Shown here: one piece after another, positions 39,173-52,530 of the stretch | How positions within the stretch are numbered: the first letter of the stretch is position 1 | Layout of the letters: each line of letters begins with the position of its first letter | Origin: Luscinia megarhynchos | Lineage: Eukaryota > Chordata > Aves > Passeriformes > Turdidae | Assembly (NCBI GenBank): GCA_034336665.1 | Contig: JAPFBE010000002.1 | Location: 17,834,906 to 17,898,905 of the forward strand | Reading direction: 5' to 3' | Length of the DNA: 64,000 bases | The notes under the pieces: model-generated | Told to the model about the DNA's origin: nothing | Database searches by the model: none | The model's input: the letters and a program-made list of their open reading frames with translations, nothing else | Made by a program: the position numbers and the translations under genes

Positions 39173-41524
39173 CAATTAAACCCATGAATAAATAGATAAA
39201 TTTCTGAAGAGAATGTACAACTTGCATAATGACACAGATTCACAAAAATGCTGGTTTCGTGTCAGTCAGTGCTGCAGATGCCAACTCCCCCAAGAACCTC
39301 CATATTTTATAGGGTTTTTTATGGCACACTGGGACAGAAGTGAGAAGACGACAGCCTAAAGCCAGCCCTTAATCAAATGCAGATTTACCTATGGAGCACA
39401 GGCCAATAATTAGCAAGTTGCATCAGGAAACAGCTGGAGAACCGAAATGACTCCTGCTGGTAATGAAACCTCAGGTCACCTGAATTTAAAATAAAACCCT
39501 TCAAGAAAAGACTCTTCAGTTAGCCATCATTTTTTATTACCGGTATGTGGGACACTCCCTGCTAAAAATTCCTGCTTCTCTGGGTGGAGACTGATCACTT
39601 CTGAGCCATTTCTTCACTAAGTCTGAACCACCCACATCTACCAGGAACATTTATTGTGATGAATAGACCTATTAATACTAGCTTCACCCCACCCTATACT
39701 GCTTCAGAGTATGGAAGCTCAATGGATGTATCTGGTTTTTGTTAATATGCCATGACTCTCAAGTTTTACAATGGGAAGGCAGAGCAAACACATTATGTAT
39801 TTTACTGTAGTATTCTGGCACATTCTCCATAAAGTGGAAAATTCAACCTATCAGGGATGCAGTTTTCAGACTTTGTTTTACCAAACCTTACATCCTTCTT
39901 CACCTTTTTCCACAAAAAATATTTTATCCCTTTGGTCTTTGCCTCTTTGCCAGGAAGAGCCAAGAGCAAGCTTTAGGTCCTTCCAAGCTCAAGTTAAAAC
40001 CACATCCAAAAGGACAAGAAAGGGACAACTGCATGTGAGACTCAGTGTGGGAAAATCTTTCAGGAGCAGTTTTGAATGTGGCATGGACTTGCTTCCACCT
40101 TACTTTTTAAATCCTTGACACATCTAACATCCCTGGATGTAAGAAATTAAATACTGATGTAAAAATCAAGGTTATTTCAACCTGATGAAAACCCTATGCA
40201 GAGGTCACTGAGAAGAACCACATGGAAAAAGGCAACAGCTTGGATTGCTGTGAGCTATCCCACACTTTCAGATCACAAATTTGGAGCAAAGAATATAAAA
40301 ATAAGTGAGACAGGGCAACCATTGTAATAATGGAGTCAAAGGATAGCAGAAGTGGGGAAGATACTGAACTGCTTTCGTTATGAGGCAAAGGGCAGGCATA
40401 CTAATCCTATGATGAGGGAAAGAAAATCCAACAGGCTTTCAAACCATACACACTTTAAATATAAAGTCCAGCTCCTCAGGAAAACCAAAGAGTGAATTTC
40501 CTTATTCATAGGACAGCTGAGGCTGCTACAAAGCAAGAATCCACCACCACTTCCAGCACTTCACCAAAATGGATTCTGGACAGAGGGACGCCCCAAGTAC
40601 AAGACCTGAGATGAGCTCAGTATGGACATCCTCTCATCAAAGTCATTTGTCTACCTCCAAGGTGCTAGAATAAAACCCTTACTTTTCTATGTTTCCTGGC
40701 ACCACAGGAGATGCTTGAAGGCCAACTCCCTGGGGAACAAGGACTCCTTGACAACATGTTCCAGAACAGCTTCATTTTCACAATTACTAGTGTGCCCAAG
40801 TCATACCTGACCCTCCCAGCAAGGCTACTTCCTAACTACTTCAGCAACTCTTGCTCCTCCAGGTGGGAAGCACCAAACACCCAATACAGGGAAGGGCAGG
40901 AGGAGCCATCACTGCTTTATCTACATTTCAGAGGCAGCCAGGACCCTGGATCAGGGAGGAGAAGCATTGCAATGACTCTACTTTCCTCAGCACATCTGAC
41001 AGTGCCATTAGCACAACTGGCTCCCAGCCACCTGAGTGAGAAAAAGAACAACTGGATGCTTGTGAGGAATGATCAAATAAAAATTTAACATCTGAATAAA
41101 TGGAGCAGAACACCTGGCAGAACGACTGAGGTCCAAGCACAGGTACTGGTGGCACCAGCAAGAGCTCCAGTGCTGCTCAGCACTGCAGCAGGGAGAAGCC
41201 TCGAGCTCAGGCTGGTTCCACTGCAGACCCTGTAAACAGTTTTGGGTCACTTCTTGGCAGAGCTCCTCAATTTATTTTAGATGGCTGGCACTTGCCAGAG
41301 GGAGCTATTGGGAGGCCCATAAAAACTGAGTTTCCTCTCACAGTGTCAGCTGATGAAGCAGTCTTTGCTTCCTGACCTCAGTCATTGTAGAGTGCTACCG
41401 CCTGCTGCTACAGAAAGCTGCTCTGTGACAGTAAGCAAGCTGACACCTAATTGTTACATTTGACCAAGTGTTTTAATTAAGGGCAGAGTGTCTTTAAAAT
41501 AAACTCTTAGGAGGCTTTGGCCCA

Positions 41525-41602
41525 CATTCAGGAAAGCACTTAAGTATAAGCATTAGACTGTCCCTATTCAGGAAAGCATGTGCTTAAGTGCTTTCCTGAA
41601 TG
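41525..41602. repeat. Palindromic element with 20-bp perfect inverted arms
   Basis: CATTCAGGAAAGCACTTAAG (41525-41544) is repeated as its exact reverse complement at 41583-41602, with a 38-base spacer. A third, direct partial copy (ATTCAGGAAAGCA, 41566-41578) lies in the spacer and can also pair with the right arm across a 10-base loop. Together with the flanking GGCCCACATTCAGG text this looks like the remains of a palindromic non-autonomous DNA transposon of old amniote type. The arms are seen directly; the transposon identity is inferred. Confidence 0.7.
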
Positions 41603-44600
41603 CAGATATATTCCTGTCCTGGGGCTTTAAAAGTGCACTAAATAATAAAATTTATTGCAATTTGACTTCACTGTTTTCTTGAAATATTTATTTAGCTGTT
41701 TCTTTATTAAGAGTAAAGCCACTTGAATTTCATATCTATTTAACAACCCTTACTGCTTGCTGTTTGCATTCCAAGAGACAATCTGTTAATGTTGTTCCAG
41801 TTAAACTCTAGGGCATCTTCCCCCACTATCATGAAACTCAAAATAATTTTGCATGGACTTGGAGATCTTTGAGTCTATTCTCCACCTACCCAGATATATA
41901 TATAAAGTCAAGCTTTGTCTAAATCCTCATGTCTGGGGCATTCAGTCACTGCTCCTACCAATAGTAATGCCTGTATTATTATACTAATATAGATGTCACA
42001 AGTCAGAACAAAAAGCCAAATTTCAACTAGCAGATCCTTCTTCCCACAGCCTATACACAATATATCTGAGTTTTACATCTCTCACCCCCAACACCTTCAC
42101 ACTGCCAACTTTAGATTTTTCTGACAGAAAGCTGATGGTGCTCAGCAGGAGGGGAAGTGCACATGAGCACAGCATGCACACATTGCTATGAAAAACTGGG
42201 AGAAGAGCTGAGGTGTGCTTTGTCCTGCTTAACCACTGCTCCTGCAGCTTCTGAAATGGGAACTTGAAACTTGGGAAATGAGGACAGAGGTGTCAAATTT
42301 GTCATTACTGCTAGAGCACAATGAAGTGGCAGGTGACCATTCTGTTTCCCGTGCTCATTTGGCCCATAGTTACACTGCATCAGTCCCACATTTCACAACT
42401 TATATCAACAATTTGGGCCTTCTTCTGTGGTCCTGTAAGGAAGCATCAGGTATTGACCCAAGCTAGAGAGCCTCAGTGTCTTCTGTGGGGCAAGAGCCTG
42501 CTCAGACCCCATTCCTGAATTACTGACAATCTCTCACATTCTAAGGCCAGGACCAGGGACGAAATTTTCCTCAAATTAAAGCAGCAGGAGGAGTTGGGGT
42601 GTTGGGTATTTTCTCTTCCCCCTGTAACACAGGGAAGAGCTCACATCCACCTGGGAACACCACCTAACAGCTGCTGCACTGCTGGGAGGAGCCAGGACAC
42701 TGCTGATCTCTCCTGCTCCAGCACATCTCCCCAGCAGCTTACAGCTGCAGGTGCTGGTTTGCACTTCTTCACTCCTACTTTTTTTTTCTCCAGGGCAGCT
42801 GGCTGGAGTCCTGTAACCTGCGAGACATGAAGGAAAGCTGGAACAGATTTCTATGGAGCTTGCTGGATAAAATGCCTACAACACCTTTGTTTTCAATAGC
42901 TCTGAGGGTCCTTGCTTGAATTTCGCTTTCTAGCTCAGACTTGGGCTTTTTGTGTACACCACCCCTGCTAATGAAAGTACCTACTGTGGTACACTAGCTT
43001 ACTACCTCAGCACTCAAAGCACATAAATAAATGCCAAAGCAATGGAAAAACAGGACACTGAAGTGATTTAACATAATCTGCACAATCACAAAAAAGTTTT
43101 CAAAGGCTGGGGAGAAAGCCCTGTATCATTAATTGTCCTCTGGCTACACAAAGAAGCAGATGCAAATATAGGTGTCCCAACTGCTGTGGCCAGCAGGTAC
43201 ATAATTAAGGGAACACCACATGAAGATATGTGCTTAATTGGTCCAGGTGGCAAGGTTAACAAAATAAGCTCAGGGAATGAATGCAACACAAGCAGAATAC
43301 TTGAAAACTAAGAAAAAGCCAGTCAAGATTAATCACACATCTCAATCAAAAAAAGGAACAGTCTGCTTGGTTTAAACTCAATGAAAATTGGTTCCCCCTC
43401 ACCTTCCAAAAAGGAAAAGGATAAAAGGAAAATAGCACTTATGGTTCAAGTTAAATCATAACCACTTTATTCATCTGTTGTTTCAATTCTTCCTTAAGGC
43501 TTGTGTTTAAACACAAACCCAAAGCACCCCGCTCTCAGCAGCCTTTTCACATACACTGCATTTAACTAGAGAGAACAAAAGTCATTACAACGAAGTTTTG
43601 TAGGAGAGTACATTGCAAGAAAAGAAAGCAGCATGATTTTCCTCAGACTTCTCTTCTTAGCACCACTAAACAGAGATATCTGACCCCTCACTCCAGCAGC
43701 TGCTTGAGGATGCACAGGGGATCTCATGGACAAAAAGGCTTTCAGGACAAATCTCCTGCCCTGTGAGCCTTGCCTGTTTCACACTGCTGCTCTCACCGCA
43801 GTGAGGCACCATTACTAGTGTTTACATAAGTCTGAATCATGCAAACTAGGAAAGATGGAATAAGAGGTAAAATAATCAAAAGCTGCATCAGCAAGAGCTG
43901 TGGTTTCAGTCAGTGGAAAGCATTATTTTTAGAAAGCCAGAATCTCTTAGTCACCATCCTTCAAACTCACTCGCCTACACAGGCAAGAGCCATGACCCCT
44001 CTCCCTGGTCCAGTTCATTCCTTCTTCTCCAGAATTTCTTCTCTCCTTCACGCCCATGAAATCAGGTATGCATGGCCAGCCCAACTGATTTGCTGGACAT
44101 GACCCACCCATAACAGCTGCTGTATTTACAGCTCTGGTGGAGCCTTCCAGATTTTGCTTGTGATTGTATCCAACATTCCAAGGGCTGGCTTTTTTTCAGG
44201 GGTCTTCCCCAGTGCTTCACATGTACTTCAGCCTCAGATAACCAAAGCAACTTTCACAGCTCAGCTGCCCCAGAAAGAACTCCAATTCTTTTTTCTCCTC
44301 AAGAAAGCTGGGGCTTATTCAACAAGAAAGGGCAGAAGTAGCAGTGTGTGCCCTTTATGCCACACACAGTAGCAGGAAAATATCCTGCAACCCAGTCACA
44401 GATCATCTGAACTGCTGGATAATTGACTTTAAAGTTTGAGTTGAAATCTGGGATGGCAGATCACAAGCAGCTCTGCTGAGAATTCCCCTCTTCCTCTCTC
44501 TCTTGCTTCTTTGCACCCCAGTTAGCCTGAGCACACCCACGTGCTCAGGGAACTCCTCCTGCAGCAGAGGGCAAGGCAAATCCAGTGGAGACCTCTGCTG

Positions 44601-47600
44601 CAGCAGCTCTGACACTGAGCATGTGGCAGCGAGCAACCAGGTGGATCCCACCAGGACACTGGCCACGTATTCTTCAGCAACAAGCTCTTGTCTGCATGAA
44701 ATCCTGATGTGGCATTTCCCATCCTATCCTTGGGATCCAGAGCAGACCTCGAGTAACTTCCCACAGGCAGGAGGGCAGTGGGGCAGGGAGACAAACCATG
44801 AAACCCACAAAGGACAGCAAGCACCTCCTTTCAGGCCACTATGACCTGGGCTTAGTACACAATCCCTAACCTCAGCTGAGGTTTTGTCTGTACGTGCTGA
44901 GGGTGAGTTTTGCTGTCCTTACTCCTCAATTAGCAGCAGTGAAATCTTTTCTTTGGGTAACTCTGACTCTGGCACAAGGCTGCACTTCCCGCAGGAGAAA
45001 CACATTAGAAAATCACTGTTTGATATCAAAGTCTCCACAGTCTCTTAATAGTCCATCCTATTTTTAGTGGCTTCAAACAGTTTTAGAAAATTTTGTTAAT
45101 TTTAAAATAATGATTTTATTTAACTATGATATATCTCTCCTCAATTGCTGAGGGGATCTGTAGTACAAATCCAGGTTTTCTTCCATCTCAAATTGGTACA
45201 GTGCAAAGCCAAGAATACATATGTTGCTAGCTGGAAAATAAAGTGCCCTTGATTCCTAACTTTATTTTGGACAGTTCACTCCAAGTTATTAAAAGCCAAA
45301 TTCAGTAGTGAGAAAATATATATAGCTTCAACTGTTTTGTGTGGGTTTAAAGTACTATTTGCTTTATGAGTAAGAGATTCAATAATGCATATATTTACAT
45401 AAAAATAGTTTTGACATTTAAGTTAACTTCTTGCCAAGCTTGCAAAAATGGAAATGCAAAAAGCATAAGCACAGAAATAAGCCCCTATGCTGTAAGTCTG
45501 CTATTTACAGGTAATTTTTTTCCCTTGGCAATAATACCTGAACGGTATGTTTTATAGCACTAGACCTAGCCACTCTGAGTCAATTTAGTGTTTATGGAAA
45601 GTGCCTGACTGACAGTTTGAGATTTAAGTGCTCCATGCCAGCCTGTAGTTGAGCTGGGGTAGGGGCTAGGAGAGTTTCCAGAACCTGGGCCATTGATGGA
45701 CCCCAGTTGTGTTCTGCAGACACGACAAAATCCATGATGGCACGAGTCCAGTACACAGCCATGCAAACACCCAATTATTCCTCAAGCCCCAGGAAGCTTC
45801 TGAAGAGGATGGCACCAACTTGTGTTGCACAAGAGCATGGAATGAAGCACCTACCACCAGTCAAAGCCCAGAATGGCTATAAAATGCCCAAAACTTTAAA
45901 ACTGATGCTGTTCAAAAACGCCCTACTCTACTAGCTCTAGGGATGACCATGCAGCAGTCCTGAGATAATGGATTTGATGGACAGAAGAGGTTGGAAACAG
46001 CCTCTTCCACTACAGTAACCAAAATTCTTTTTTTTTCCCCAGAGCAATTAGTCAGCTCAGGGATGTCAAAACATATAACTGGGCCATGAGACAAATTACA
46101 TTGTAAGTGCTGCTACTTTGCCAATGACCTAGCAGGCTTGACCCTGAGATTTCTAATGTTTGAAGTCTCATGTTCCTTGTTCAGTATTGCAGTACTTCTA
46201 AAAACATTTAAATTAAGATGAAGTGAAAGCCAAACCTACCTGCATGGATCCTTCATATATATAAACAAACAAAACAAGAAAGCCCAGATGACCAAATGGG
46301 TGATATATTGGTATAAAAGAGAGAAATATAAAATACATACACATATATATTCATCAAGCCTTTGGTTACCAATTCACTCTTTTCCAAGAATTCACAACTA
46401 CTGGCTCATCAATACTCTGACTGTCCCAGCTGAATGGTCTGACAATCAATGGTAATCTTTATATTCTAAGCATCATAAATAGATGAAAATATATAAACAG
46501 AAACAATTATTCAGAGCTGAGGATAGTCTTGATCTTTACTGCAGCCTCATGTGTTACATATTTTTTCTGCTGTGATCTCACTAGCAATGCATCACTGTTT
46601 TTAACCACTCTGAGCACTGATTCTACGTTCAGCAGCTGTGTTTGTTTACAGGGCTAGAAATTAGCACAGGACAAATGGACTTCATCCAACTGAAATTTTC
46701 TTTTGGCATTTTCCACTACACTTCACAATATATTGGTCCTCATAGACCAATTATGTATTTGCCACTGACGCTGGCCAAGGAGAGTGCATAAGTAAAGATG
46801 GTGCTCACTAATTCTACACAGGGATGCTTTTATTGCTCCAAATGTGGGCTCCCTAATTACTAAGCACAGTCCAGTCACTTGTGGCCAGGAAAGTTCACTA
46901 CTGTATTGTCCATACATTTTTTTCACTAGAAATATAAAGAATGTCATCATAATCCATCCTGCACTTTGCACCCTGCCAGCTTAGTAAGAGCAATGAAATG
47001 CAACGATATTTTCTATTTAAAGGGACCTGCCTGTGCCCTTCACACTTATAATTGAGCTCCCAAAGCCAATTCCAAAATACTGTAAACCAAATTCAGACAA
47101 GTTAGCCTTAAAATCATTTTCCATTTCAACATTCAAGTGCTTTTTCATTGACATGTATTTCAAAACAAACAAAAGAGCAGTCCTTTGCCCCATGCACTTT
47201 CTAGCTCCTTGACCATTACCTTAGCACAGAGCTGAGGGGTGCTTCAGTTTTCCCCAGCCTGCTTTAGAATAAACTGTTAAAGAGGAGTTCCTGAATTCAC
47301 TGGAACTTGGTGGCAAACACACCTGTTGAGTTCTCACACACCTGAAGGTAAGTGTAATTTTAAATGCTTGCCCTGGTTTTTTAGAATATGTTTGTAAGCA
47401 TTTCCTATTTCTGTTAGAACTCACAAAAGAGACAATCATGAAGTGCATTAAGTTGTAATTGAGAGACGTTATGCTGCTAAAAATACTCTGCTTCTATCTT
47501 AAAAATGTATTTTAGAGAAACTACCAAACAGTCCCTTAGGCACTAAACAATTTCTTCAGGTGTATATCCACAGCTAATCTGTCAATTAAACCAATAAGCC

Positions 47601-47819
47601 CTGATCAAGCACCACTCTGGAGAGAATAAATTTAAAAGTACTATGCAATCTCTTGAACAACATTTTTTTGGGGTCTGAAGAAGCCCAGAAACATTTGCAG
47701 GGCATTTTGTTTCTGAGGAACTGCCTCTTACTATTTTTAACTCTGCTTCATGCAACAAACTCTGATAATTTAAAATAATAGCAATGATGATGTTCTGACA
47801 TCACAAGATGCATGAAGAA
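41603..47819. other. Intronic stretch without genes
   Basis: AT-rich, with scattered short TA-rich runs near 41890 and 46255-46345. No exon, RNA gene or repeat family was recognised. Confidence 0.7.
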
Positions 47820-48010
47820 CCCTGTCAAAGTAATATATTGCACTCTGCAGTGTAATTATGTTATGTTGGAGCAGAGTGTTGGAAAACTTAGTATAATCAT
47901 TAGCCGAGCGCTGAATGTTTTGATTGTCAGACAGGTTGTATATGATGCAAATATATGACTCAGAAATGATTTCACATAAACATTTTGGTAACAGTAATCT
48001 GACTCATAAC
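47820..48010. promoter_or_regulatory. Candidate conserved non-coding block with adjacent POU octamer and AP-1 site
   Basis: ATGCAAAT (47945-47952, POU octamer) is followed three bases later by TGACTCA (47956-47962, AP-1). The block is free of simple repeats and keeps a GCCGAGCGCTG segment near 47903 with two CpGs despite its AT-rich surroundings. Conservation could not be tested. Confidence 0.3.
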
Positions 48011-50879
48011 CTCCAACACAGAAAATAACAAGCTGCACAAAACATCTGTGCGCTCCGAGCAACCCCGGCTTGCAGCAACCTTCACAAGTGTCCCAGCACA
48101 GGGAGACCAGAGGTCCTACCCCTGAGGACCTGAAGCTGAGAGATGTTGACACCTACCTTTCCAAAAAGAGTCAGAGAAGGAGCAAAAAGTGCTGTCATTC
48201 CCACCAGGGATCCCTGGCAAAGAGCTGCAATAGTTTATGCCATCTGATAGCCTGCCCAGTGGGCATCGCTTGGTTTCAGACCACAATTAACAGGGCTAAG
48301 ATGGGAGGAAAGGTTTGTTGTTATTCCACCCCAAAGCTTCACCATGTCAAGTATGACACAATGCACAATTCTTCTTCTATTTATTTTTTCATTCATTAGG
48401 AGACGGACAGCTTCTTTCACAGCCCCCTTTGGAGGACAAATGCGCAGCTTTGAGTGACAAGGAGGATTTACCGTGTGTTATTTCAGAGGAGGTTTGCCAT
48501 GTTTATTCTGGAAAGTGCCATGAATTAATGAACTATCTCTTCAAGCTTCAGCGCATCGGAGCTGCCAGCTCTCTGGCTGCCAGAAGCAACAGACTGTTTT
48601 GGGACCCCATAAAACTGTTTTTACTGAGACTAGAGATAGCAAAAGTATCAGGCAGATCCAATCCCAATAGCTTCTGAAATATAAAGGAGTCATTATACCA
48701 ACTTCAGCTGTTATACTGCACTTTTTATAGGGAGTTTCTCAACAAAACTGTCAGTTAACTCGGAAGAACATCTACTATTAGCTTCCCTGCAGTGTAGGTA
48801 TTACCAAAAGTCAACCAAACGTTTACTAAGCCCTCCAACAGTTTTAAGTGAAACACTTGCTGCTAGCCTGTGCCCTCTTTCATCTTTCTCATGTTCAGCT
48901 GTTGGCAAGCATGTCTGAAGAGCCATGTCCCTAATGCAGCATGGCTGCAATGGCACAGACTGTCCAACACTGATGAGCAAGGTTCACAAGCAGGAAGAAC
49001 TAAAGCCTAAGCTAAGTGAGAGCCTGTGGCTCCAGTTGATTCATGCTACCACCTGAAAAAAAAACAGGTTTCACCAAATAAGACCCTCTTGTTTCACTGG
49101 CTCCATGAGCCCTGGAGGACTGGCCAGGTCAGTAAAACAGCTCACAGGCTCATGGTGAGATTGCAAGACTGGAAGCAAGAATTTCAGGGACCTCATCACA
49201 GCCCTGGTCCAGCCATAACCTCTGAGCCTCACTTAGTTATTTGGAAAATCAATATAAGAGTGATTTACATTTTTCAGAGCACACTGTGAGATTTCAATGC
49301 CTATGAAGTGTTTTGAGATTCTGAATAACAGACAGAGCAGTATCTTGATGTTGTCTAGCAAGTAACGAGCATTACATATCCTGCAGAATGGAACATTTTT
49401 GGACAGCACATCTGCTACAATCATTAAAGTGTAAAAGCTATCACACGCAAGAGACAAGACACAGACATCTCAAAGAGAAAAAGTCTATTGTAGTACGTTA
49501 AACAAACGTATTTTCTCTCCAGCTATCTTCCATAGCATAATAAGTTGGAACTTCCTTAAATATGAGAACTCTTCTTTTTTTTTTTAAAGTCTCCCTTCAT
49601 TTCTCTTCACTCCCTTCCCCCTCTGCCTTTTTTCTTTGTGGGTTTAAAAAAAAAATTTAAAAAAATTTAAAGAGCAAGCCAAGAGATTCACAATCACCAA
49701 AGCCTGCAGAACATACAGTGAATTTTGGCAGGACATGCATGTTTATCCTTTTCATATGCTGTTTAAATTATTTTTATAAACAAGTCATTATCTTGCATAG
49801 CCACTGCTTGGTCCCTTTCATGTCAAAGATGTTTGATGTTACAATAATTAAGCAAAAAGGTCTGCATGCTTGAAATGCTGTCTCAGGATGACGGTTTGTG
49901 GGCAAGAGAGGCTGCTGCTTTTCTAAAATGAAGAGTTTCTTTGCCAACCTTCATCATTTATGTTGAGCACCTGGATTCTGTACTTGTGGATCAAATCTTT
50001 GTGTAGATATTATAACATGAATTTCAAACCAGGCTTAAGTTTTAGGCCTATCCTCCTACTATTTTGCATCAAAATTCTGCACACATGTCAAGTCTTGCAG
50101 AGAAGCCTCTACCTGCTTGCACACAAATGTTTTGAAGAACCTGGCTTGGCATCATTATGAAGATTCAAGTATATTAAAAGTGTGCAAGGCTTCTTCCTCC
50201 ACCACCTGTGTGGCCAAAAAGAGTGAAGAAATGTGAATAGGAATCCCATGGTAACTGACATAGGATATGCCTCCTTCTTTTTTCCTGCAGAACATCTGGC
50301 TATTAGGGACTGCTGCCTCTGCCTCTACCTCTGTTCATTTGAATTTGAACAGAGGGAGCCCACGCCTCTGTGCCATGAGGAATTAAACTTTGACCACTTC
50401 TTTAATTCTTGATACAGAACCTTTATCCAGATATTTTAAAGCAGCTTGAAAAATAGGGAAGTTAGGCTGCAGCAAGTGTTCATGTTCAAACAACTTTGTA
50501 TTATTACAGAGTTTACAAAGGCACAGGCAGGCAAGTCTTTTGCATCTTGTACACATTAGTTACAGTTAAACCTTATTTTCCAACTTATTTGGATAATTTT
50601 ATTCCCTGTAAAAAGACTGGAATTGACTGCTAAGAGCTTTAGTCTTCTGAATTTCCTCTCAAATGGTCTGGAAAGCCCAGGAGAGACAAGGATGCAAGAA
50701 GGCACATCTGTTTCACTCCAGGACTGTGGACCCTTTCCTCCATCCAACCTCTTGGCTTACGTGTGCAACTATCAGGCCCTGCTCATGAGCTCTAATCTGT
50801 TCTCATTTTTAAGTGCTCTTTGTTGCCTGGAGTGGAGCTTACCACTTGTGCTTCAATAGACATTATGTCACCCTTTAGC
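48011..50879. other. Intronic stretch without genes
   Basis: Unique-looking sequence with a T-rich and A-rich low-complexity patch near 49570-49672. The two-strand open frames at 48070-48420 show no recognisable domain. Confidence 0.65.
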
Positions 50880-51060
50880 CCTTGTACAAACAGAGTGTCT
50901 AATACCTTGACCGTACACGCCACGCAAACGCGATGCGGCGAGCGACAAGATAAGAAGGCTGCAGCAGTGCACTTCAACGTAAACATCTCTGTGCATGCTT
51001 TAAACATGGCACATTTTAACAGCCTGCACTTGATTAAAAAACTGTAGGACTCCATTTGAC
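50880..51060. promoter_or_regulatory. Candidate intronic regulatory element: isolated dense CpG cluster
   Basis: Eight CpGs fall within 50912-50944 (33 bp), and another at 50978, in an otherwise CpG-depleted intron. An AGATAAG GATA site follows at 50948-50954. There is no repeat signature and no convincing ORF. Retained CpGs suggest an unmethylated or constrained element; this is inference. Confidence 0.4.
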
Positions 51061-52267
51061 AAGATTTTGGGTTGAACAAATATATATTCGTTAAAAGAGC
51101 GCTTCAAACAGCCAATTCATACATTTCTGCCACTGCAAACAGCCATTAACAGACATGGAATAACACATCTTTGGAACACTGTTTGAAAACACTCTCTCAT
51201 TTACTATCAGGAAATTTGACCCTTCAGAACAAGTGTTAACACTGTCTTGATTAATTTGTAAAGCTATTCAAGCCATGAAGTACCTCTGCACATTCAGTAT
51301 ATTTCCAATACTGTGCTTCTGTTTTCACTTTCAAAATGTTTTTATTTATACACTAATATTTGACCTATGAATGTTCCAAGTTTATATGGAGCCAGCTGTT
51401 CTAAATTCTGTTATACTGAGCATTCGTGCAAAACATCAGGTGATATCATTGGATATTTTTAAGGGGAAAGTTCACAGGAAAGCAGTTATGTATTCTTGTG
51501 ATTAACACCACATTGGATCAAAACAGTCATGTCTAGCTCTCTGAAAAATACAGCTACTGTTTTAGTTAGCAGAACACTTCAGCTCTGTCTACATTATCCT
51601 TTTTTGCCAAAAGTTCCCACTGTTGCTACTACTGATTCAATTCTGTCATTGTGCTGTGATGAACACTGCTACATAAAATAAAAAGAGCTGAAAGCAGCGT
51701 TGTCAAAATCTTTGTGTTCTTAACAACAAAACAAATTTTAAAAAATCATCTCATTATATCACAAAAACCCCTAACCAACCCAAAACCCAAACAAACAAAA
51801 ATATCCATTCCAAAACTCTGCCCAAGACTACAAGACTGTTTCTTAAGGAACTGAAAGTCCAGGAAATGCCAGCCTCAATCCACTGCAGGTTTTCGGAATC
51901 AAAGCCCATTACAAGGTATTAAACACCCCTGCAATCCCACAGGGACTCGGCTTCTTTAATGAAGCTTTGTTCTCCTGCACCAGCCCTGCAGCAGCTGCAG
52001 CCCCATGCCCTTCCCAAAGCCACTGTGTGGGAGCCTGCTCTGGGTGCAAAGCACCAGGCCACTTTAGTGTGCTGCTGCAAGTCCAGCCATGCCTGCTGCC
52101 AGTGCTGCAGCTCTGCAGAAGGCACCACTCCTCACCCTCTGCCAGCCACAAGTGAAAAAAAGATGGAAAGAAACTACTCACTGAATGTTCTTCAGGCATG
52201 TCTCCTCACCCTTAGCATATCACAGCTACAGAATCCCAGTCCTGAGCATCCTCTCAATTCCCACTTA
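51061..52267. other. Intronic stretch without genes
   Basis: Contains the A/C-rich tract listed separately. The more GC-rich segment 51950-52200 gives open frames on both strands with Cys/Ala/Ser-rich composition but no family match. Confidence 0.65.
51722..51806 (+). repeat. A/C-rich low-complexity tract
   Basis: CAACAAAACAAA, ACCCCTAACCAACCC and AAACAAACAAAAATA units. No known element was recognised. Confidence 0.6.
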
Positions 52268-52530
52268 CAATTCCAGGCAGTTTGGGCTGGAATGGATCTT
52301 CAAAAGTCATCCAGACCAACCCCTGGCATGGGCAGGAACACTGTGTATTTAGACAGATTGCTCAAAGCCCCACCCAACCTGACTTTGAACAGCTCCAAGG
52401 ATGGGGCATCCACAGCTCCTCTGGGGAACCTGTTTCAGTGTGTCACTACTTCTGTTTGAAAGAATTCTGCCTTATATCCAATCTAAACCTATCCTCTTTG
52501 AGTTTAAAACTGCTTCCCCATCGAACAGGG
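52268..52530 (-). mobile_element. CR1 3'-end fragment
   Basis: Contains the signature CR1 3' untranslated text in reverse orientation: a GTTTGGGCTGGAA-like block, then CATCCAGACCAACCCCTGGC, then TTGCTCAAAGCCCCACCCAA, GGATGGGGCATCCACAGCTC, and the ATCCAATCTAAACC and AGTTTAAAACTGCTTCCCC segments. Similarity fades near 52530. The octamer tail is degenerate (only a weak trace around 52225-52270), so the copy is older than the 32.5 kb one. It holds no RT coding sequence. Confidence 0.88.

Larger units (their letters stand above)
33946..41524. other. Intronic stretch without genes
   Basis: Starts with a small (TTTA)4 run (about 34018-34033), then unique-looking sequence, the 16-bp tandem at 36480 and the family 2 relic at 39078. 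TGACGTGGCAC occurs twice (35621-35631, 37957-37967). No gene was recognised. Confidence 0.7.

Noticed and set aside
45592..45934. Overlapping frames on both strands at 45.6-45.9 kb as an exon
   Set aside because: No domain, no consistent frame and no convincing splice sites.
51959..52459. 166-codon plus-strand frame
   Set aside because: Its right part is antisense CR1 3' end, and the left part has no recognisable domain.
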